Shown here: one piece after another, positions 62,026-64,000 of the stretch | Layout of the letters: the number at the start of each line of letters is the position of its first letter | How positions within the stretch are numbered: the stretch's first letter is position 1 | Source: Sinorhizobium fredii USDA 205 | Lineage (GTDB): Bacteria; Pseudomonadota; Alphaproteobacteria; Rhizobiales; Rhizobiaceae | DNA length: 64,000 nt | Direction of reading: 5' to 3' | Assembly: GCF_001461695.1 (NCBI RefSeq) | Contig: NZ_AUTC01000199.1 | Coordinates: 180,126-244,125 of the forward strand | Translations under genes and position numbers: made by a program | The notes under the pieces: model-generated | Told to the model about the DNA's origin: nothing | Databases searched by the model: none | Seen by the model: only the letters and a program-made list of their open reading frames with translations

Positions 62026-62480
62026 CCTATCTTCCTGATTTGACAGCAACATCGCTGAAAAACACCACGGCTTCCGCTTTTCGCGCGGAAGCCGTGGTGC
62101 GTTAAAATCCTATCTGAAGACGGCAAGTTTCCGAAAAAATCCCGAACTTGGGCAACCTCGCGGAACTGCAAGATGTTGGCATGTCCGGCCCACGCGTCGG
62201 CGACGAGCTTCCGGAGCAGGTGTGGCACTTTGACTGCCACCCACGCATCTGTGTGCAAGGAAAATCCCTGGCGGAGCAGCCGCTTGGGTCTTCCGTCCAG
62301 CGCACAAGGTCGAGAGCCATGGCAAGTCGCGCGTTGCGCTACCACGCACCTGGATAGGTGGCTAGGCAGTGTAAGAATCGGAAACACTTTGTGACTAAGT
62401 CACTCCGAATACTACGTTTTTCTGTCTTGTCAGGCTAATAGTCCTCACGGATATTAGCGACCAATGAGAGGTACGCGATC
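62026..62480. other. Region after tRNA-Arg, no firm gene
   Basis: About 455 bases. Apart from the hairpin at 62063-62099 and a small dyad (CTAATA...TATTAG, 62433-62455) before the next gene, only short overlapping frames with no family signature are seen. It could hold a minus-strand sRNA or a remnant of an element inserted at the tRNA. Confidence 0.45.
62063..62099 (-). terminator. Strong hairpin, probable minus-strand terminator
   Basis: CACCACGGCTTCCGC/GCGGAAGCCGTGGTG, a 15-bp perfect stem with a seven-base loop. The minus-strand side is followed by TTTTTCAGC, the plus side by CGTTAAAA, so it looks like a terminator for a minus-strand transcript, but no convincing minus-strand gene is upstream. 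Confidence 0.65.
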
Positions 62481-62882
62481 ATGATCAGAATGATTTGTGA
62501 CCCGGCCGAGCTGGCGGGCGAGGACATCACCGGCAAATACATTCTGCGGAAGCTGAACTATCACTGGTTCGCCTATGGCAAGGCCGCCATCGTCACCGCG
62601 TGCAAGGGGACCATTCTGCACGTCGACCGCGAAGAGACTGTTTATTCGGAAAACTGGGGCCGCCGTGTCTATACTGGCACCGGCAAACGTTATCCAGGCG
62701 GCATCTGCCCGATCTCGGCCGTCGGCTGCGTCTGTGACACGCCAGACGATGTCAACGCTGTCATCCAGTTGGATGTCGAAGCGCAGGAGGAATTCTATCA
62801 ACTGATCGCCAAGGCTGAAGCCAGAGTTCATGCTCTAGCCTCCTCCTCGCCGAACAGCTTCTTTCTAGCTGCTGCCGAATAA
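62481..62882 (+). CDS. Hypothetical protein
   Basis: Not recognised. The 133 residues include three cysteines in a short span (GGICPISAVGCVCDTP), GKYILRKLNYHWFAYGKAA near the N-terminus and an Asp/Glu-rich helical C-terminus. No signal peptide is seen. GAGAGG lies 10 bases before the ATG. The stop overlaps the end of the convergent small gene at 62865. The cysteine cluster might bind metal. Confidence 0.6.
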   Translation: MIRMICDPAELAGEDITGKYILRKLNYHWFAYGKAAIVTACKGTILHVDREETVYSENWGRRVYTGTGKRYPGGICPISAVGCVCDTPDDVNAVIQLDVEAQEEFYQLIAKAEARVHALASSSPNSFFLAAAE

Positions 62883-63086
62883 GGCGTTGGCAAGCGCTAC
62901 TGCGTCCCGTCTATTGCCCATTCTCAAAAGAGCATTGCGCCAGGACAGTTTCATCCACGTCGTCTCACGAGCCGCAGCGAGGATGGCCTGGCAGGTCTGC
63001 TGCTGATCTTCCCGCTGGCCTTTCTGTGCGAAGGCAGTGCTTCGAAGGACGAACATCAAACCCAGAAACCATTTCAGGGGTGTCAT
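62865..63086 (-). CDS. Small exported hypothetical protein
   Basis: Not recognised. 73 residues with a signal peptide (MTPLKWFLGLMFVLRSTAFA, followed by Q) and a charged mature part with a single cysteine (QQQTCQAILAAARETTW). GAGGAAAGC just before the ATG is a good ribosome site. It converges on the upstream hypothetical gene and overlaps it by 18 bases at the 3' ends. Confidence 0.55.
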   Translation of the reverse strand: MTPLKWFLGLMFVLRSTAFAQKGQREDQQQTCQAILAAARETTWMKLSWRNALLRMGNRRDAVALANALFGSS

Positions 63087-63162
63087 AGCTTTCCTCGCAT
63101 CCTGATTGCTCCCTCGCCGAAGCTAATCCCGAGCGGTGGCCGGGAACGCTGAGGGAAGGGGC

Positions 63163-63190
63163 AAAAAAAGCTCCGACGGCCCCCGGAGCC
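63163..63190 (-). terminator. Rho-independent terminator of an unassigned minus-strand transcript
   Basis: GGCTCCG/CGGAGC stem around a GGGGCCGT loop, followed on the minus strand by seven T residues. No protein gene ends here; a short RNA gene from about 63300 is the simplest explanation. Confidence 0.75.
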
Positions 63191-63300
63191 TATAACTGGA
63201 TGTGCCCCATCAGACTTTGGTTTTCCTTGGCGTGCTGGGGTCGCGTGCCGTCCCGAGATCACCGGAATCGAGATTGCCTCGGTTTCCATCACTTATTTTG
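63163..63300 (-). ncRNA. Candidate small RNA
   Basis: About 130 bases between a 20-bp palindrome (63315-63358) and a good terminator (63163-63190), both on the minus strand. The interval has no convincing reading frame. CTGGCAAAATAAG near 63296-63308 could be a promoter -10 region. The 5' end is a guess, and I cannot assign an RNA family. Confidence 0.4.
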
Positions 63301-63314
63301 CCAGGACACGATCG

Positions 63315-63358
63315 CTGCATGTTTCCTTAAATCGGCTACGATTTAAGGAAACATGCAG
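63315..63358. repeat. Perfect 20-bp inverted repeat
   Basis: CTGCATGTTTCCTTAAATCG, a four-base GCTA loop, then its exact complement. It is AT-rich compared with its surroundings and has no T-run, so it is not a standard terminator. It may be a repeated extragenic palindrome or end of a mobile unit. Confidence 0.85.
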
Positions 63359-63774
63359 TAGGTCTTCTGGGGGCATCGAGTAACACCAAGTTGCAATCGC
63401 GTGAGGATGGCGGACAATCCGATGATGTCGCGTGGTCTCTCGTGCGGAAGCGGACTCATTGCGTGCGCATAATCTATTTAAGTTGACAATAGCACTCTTC
63501 TTTTGCACTTAGCCGTCCGGGTCGCATTGGCGGCAAAAGGCGCCGCATTGGCGATCACTGGTCCGGCTCCTCGCAGTTTTGGAGAGCGACATGAGGCACG
63601 AATATCCTTTCACGTTGTCGGGATTTGCTGAAACAGACGATGCGGTTCGCATGCCCAGCATCTGGTTGCTGCCTACTAGCGGCTCGCCACGTCGGCAGGG
63701 ATGACGCTTCCAAGTCTTGTCCTTGAGGCAGCGCCCGCCGCCAACCTTTGTTCGAACCACCGAGGAATCCGCCC
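63359..63774. other. Intergenic region, no gene seen
   Basis: About 415 bases before the ABC exporter fragment. Short frames on the minus strand (including one with several cysteines) have no ribosome site or recognisable family. The promoter of the exporter is presumably here. Confidence 0.5.
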
Positions 63775-63972
63775 TTGTCCGCGTTGCTGAAACGTTTCGC
63801 CGCCTATTATCGCCCGCATCGAAGGTTGTTCGTGCTGGACTTCTGCAGTGCCGTCGTCTCCGGGCTTCTTGAACTGGCCTTTCCGGTGGCGGTGACCCTG
63901 TTCATCGACCGACTGCTTCCGACCGGGGAATGGGGTCTGATATCACTCGCGGTCCTAGTCACCTGGAACTGA
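63775..63972 (+). pseudogene. ABC exporter (MsbA-type) N-terminal fragment
   Basis: A TTG start at 63775 with GAGGAAT eight bases upstream opens LLKRFAAYYRPHRRLFVLD, followed by SAVVSGLLELAFPVAVTLFI and DRLLPTGEWGLISLA, which is the start of a fused membrane/ATPase ABC exporter of about 580 residues. From about 63950 the sequence stops resembling the family (VLVTWN, stop at 63972), and no other frame resumes it before the window end. The gene is therefore truncated by an insertion or rearrangement at about 63950; the rest, if present, lies beyond the window. Confidence 0.75.
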
Positions 63973-64000
63973 AGTTCATTACATTGTACGCTTGGCCTCT

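Noticed and set aside
62102..62349. Short minus-strand frames after tRNA-Arg
   Set aside because: Two overlapping frames compete, neither has a ribosome site or known motif, despite the terminator downstream.
63083..63292. 69-codon minus-strand frame
   Set aside because: It runs through the strong terminator at 63163-63190, so translation of this frame from an intact transcript is unlikely.

Overview
The window is GC-rich alphaproteobacterial chromosome and reads as Rhizobiaceae, most likely Sinorhizobium/Ensifer. Supporting marks are a fused SecDF, TrmFO in place of TrmA, a class I PHA synthase, two 47-residue DUF1127 proteins, a tandem AbcR (alpha-r15)-type sRNA pair with anti-Shine-Dalgarno loops, BA14K-like and DUF3313-like envelope proteins, and the neighbourhood phaC / aminotransferase / hom / recJ. 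This assignment comes from recognition of families, not from a database search.

Layout. 1-7.7 kb: a DUF815 ATPase (cut by the window edge), yajC-secDF, homologues of two complex I assembly factors (NDUFAF3-type and NDUFAF6-type), and a divergent LysR/EamA exporter pair. 7.7-10.6 kb: trmFO, two DUF1127 genes with clear terminators, and two tandem AbcR-like sRNAs, all on the minus strand. 10.9-22 kb: an envelope and efflux region. A minus-strand operon (RND adaptor, RND permease, patatin-like lipoprotein) diverges from a CpxR/CpxA-like two-component system; beyond it lie a broken DUF3313 lipoprotein, two small secreted proteins and a NodT-type outer-membrane factor. Two nearly identical GTWAA-N5-GTAAA boxes, one in the divergent promoter region and one before the broken lipoprotein, suggest direct control by the regulator.

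22.2-37.2 kb: a catabolic island. A small previously unlisted ORF with its own terminator precedes a sugar isomerase/oxidoreductase pair with a divergent XRE-type regulator, an unrecognised histidine-rich protein, a TPP-dependent enzyme, a HisD-like dehydrogenase, a CUT1 sugar-type ABC transporter and two GMC oxidoreductases. The substrate is not determined.

37.3-52.3 kb is mostly housekeeping: tRNA-Leu, tig, a dienelactone-hydrolase-like protein, sthA, corA, the phaC-sfsA-map-radC run, an AlaC-like aminotransferase, hom (broken by an apparent 1-nt deletion) and recJ. 52.3-57.6 kb holds four tRNA-Glu genes, three with the same promoter and leader module. They surround an islet encoding a protein with a 72-residue coiled-coil repeat, a glycine-rich exported protein and a small secreted protein. 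57.7-64 kb: an M15/YcbK-like lipoprotein, gloA, a double cold-shock-domain protein, a DUF192 protein, tRNA-Pro, an NDUFS4-type protein, tRNA-Arg and two small hypothetical genes. The last 0.7 kb has a strong palindrome, a candidate sRNA with a terminator and an ABC exporter gene cut off after 65 codons.

The best leads for undescribed biology are the two-component/RND/patatin regulon with its boxes, the tRNA-Glu-bounded coiled-coil islet, the small gene at 22.3 kb, the catabolic island and the candidate sRNA near 63.2 kb.
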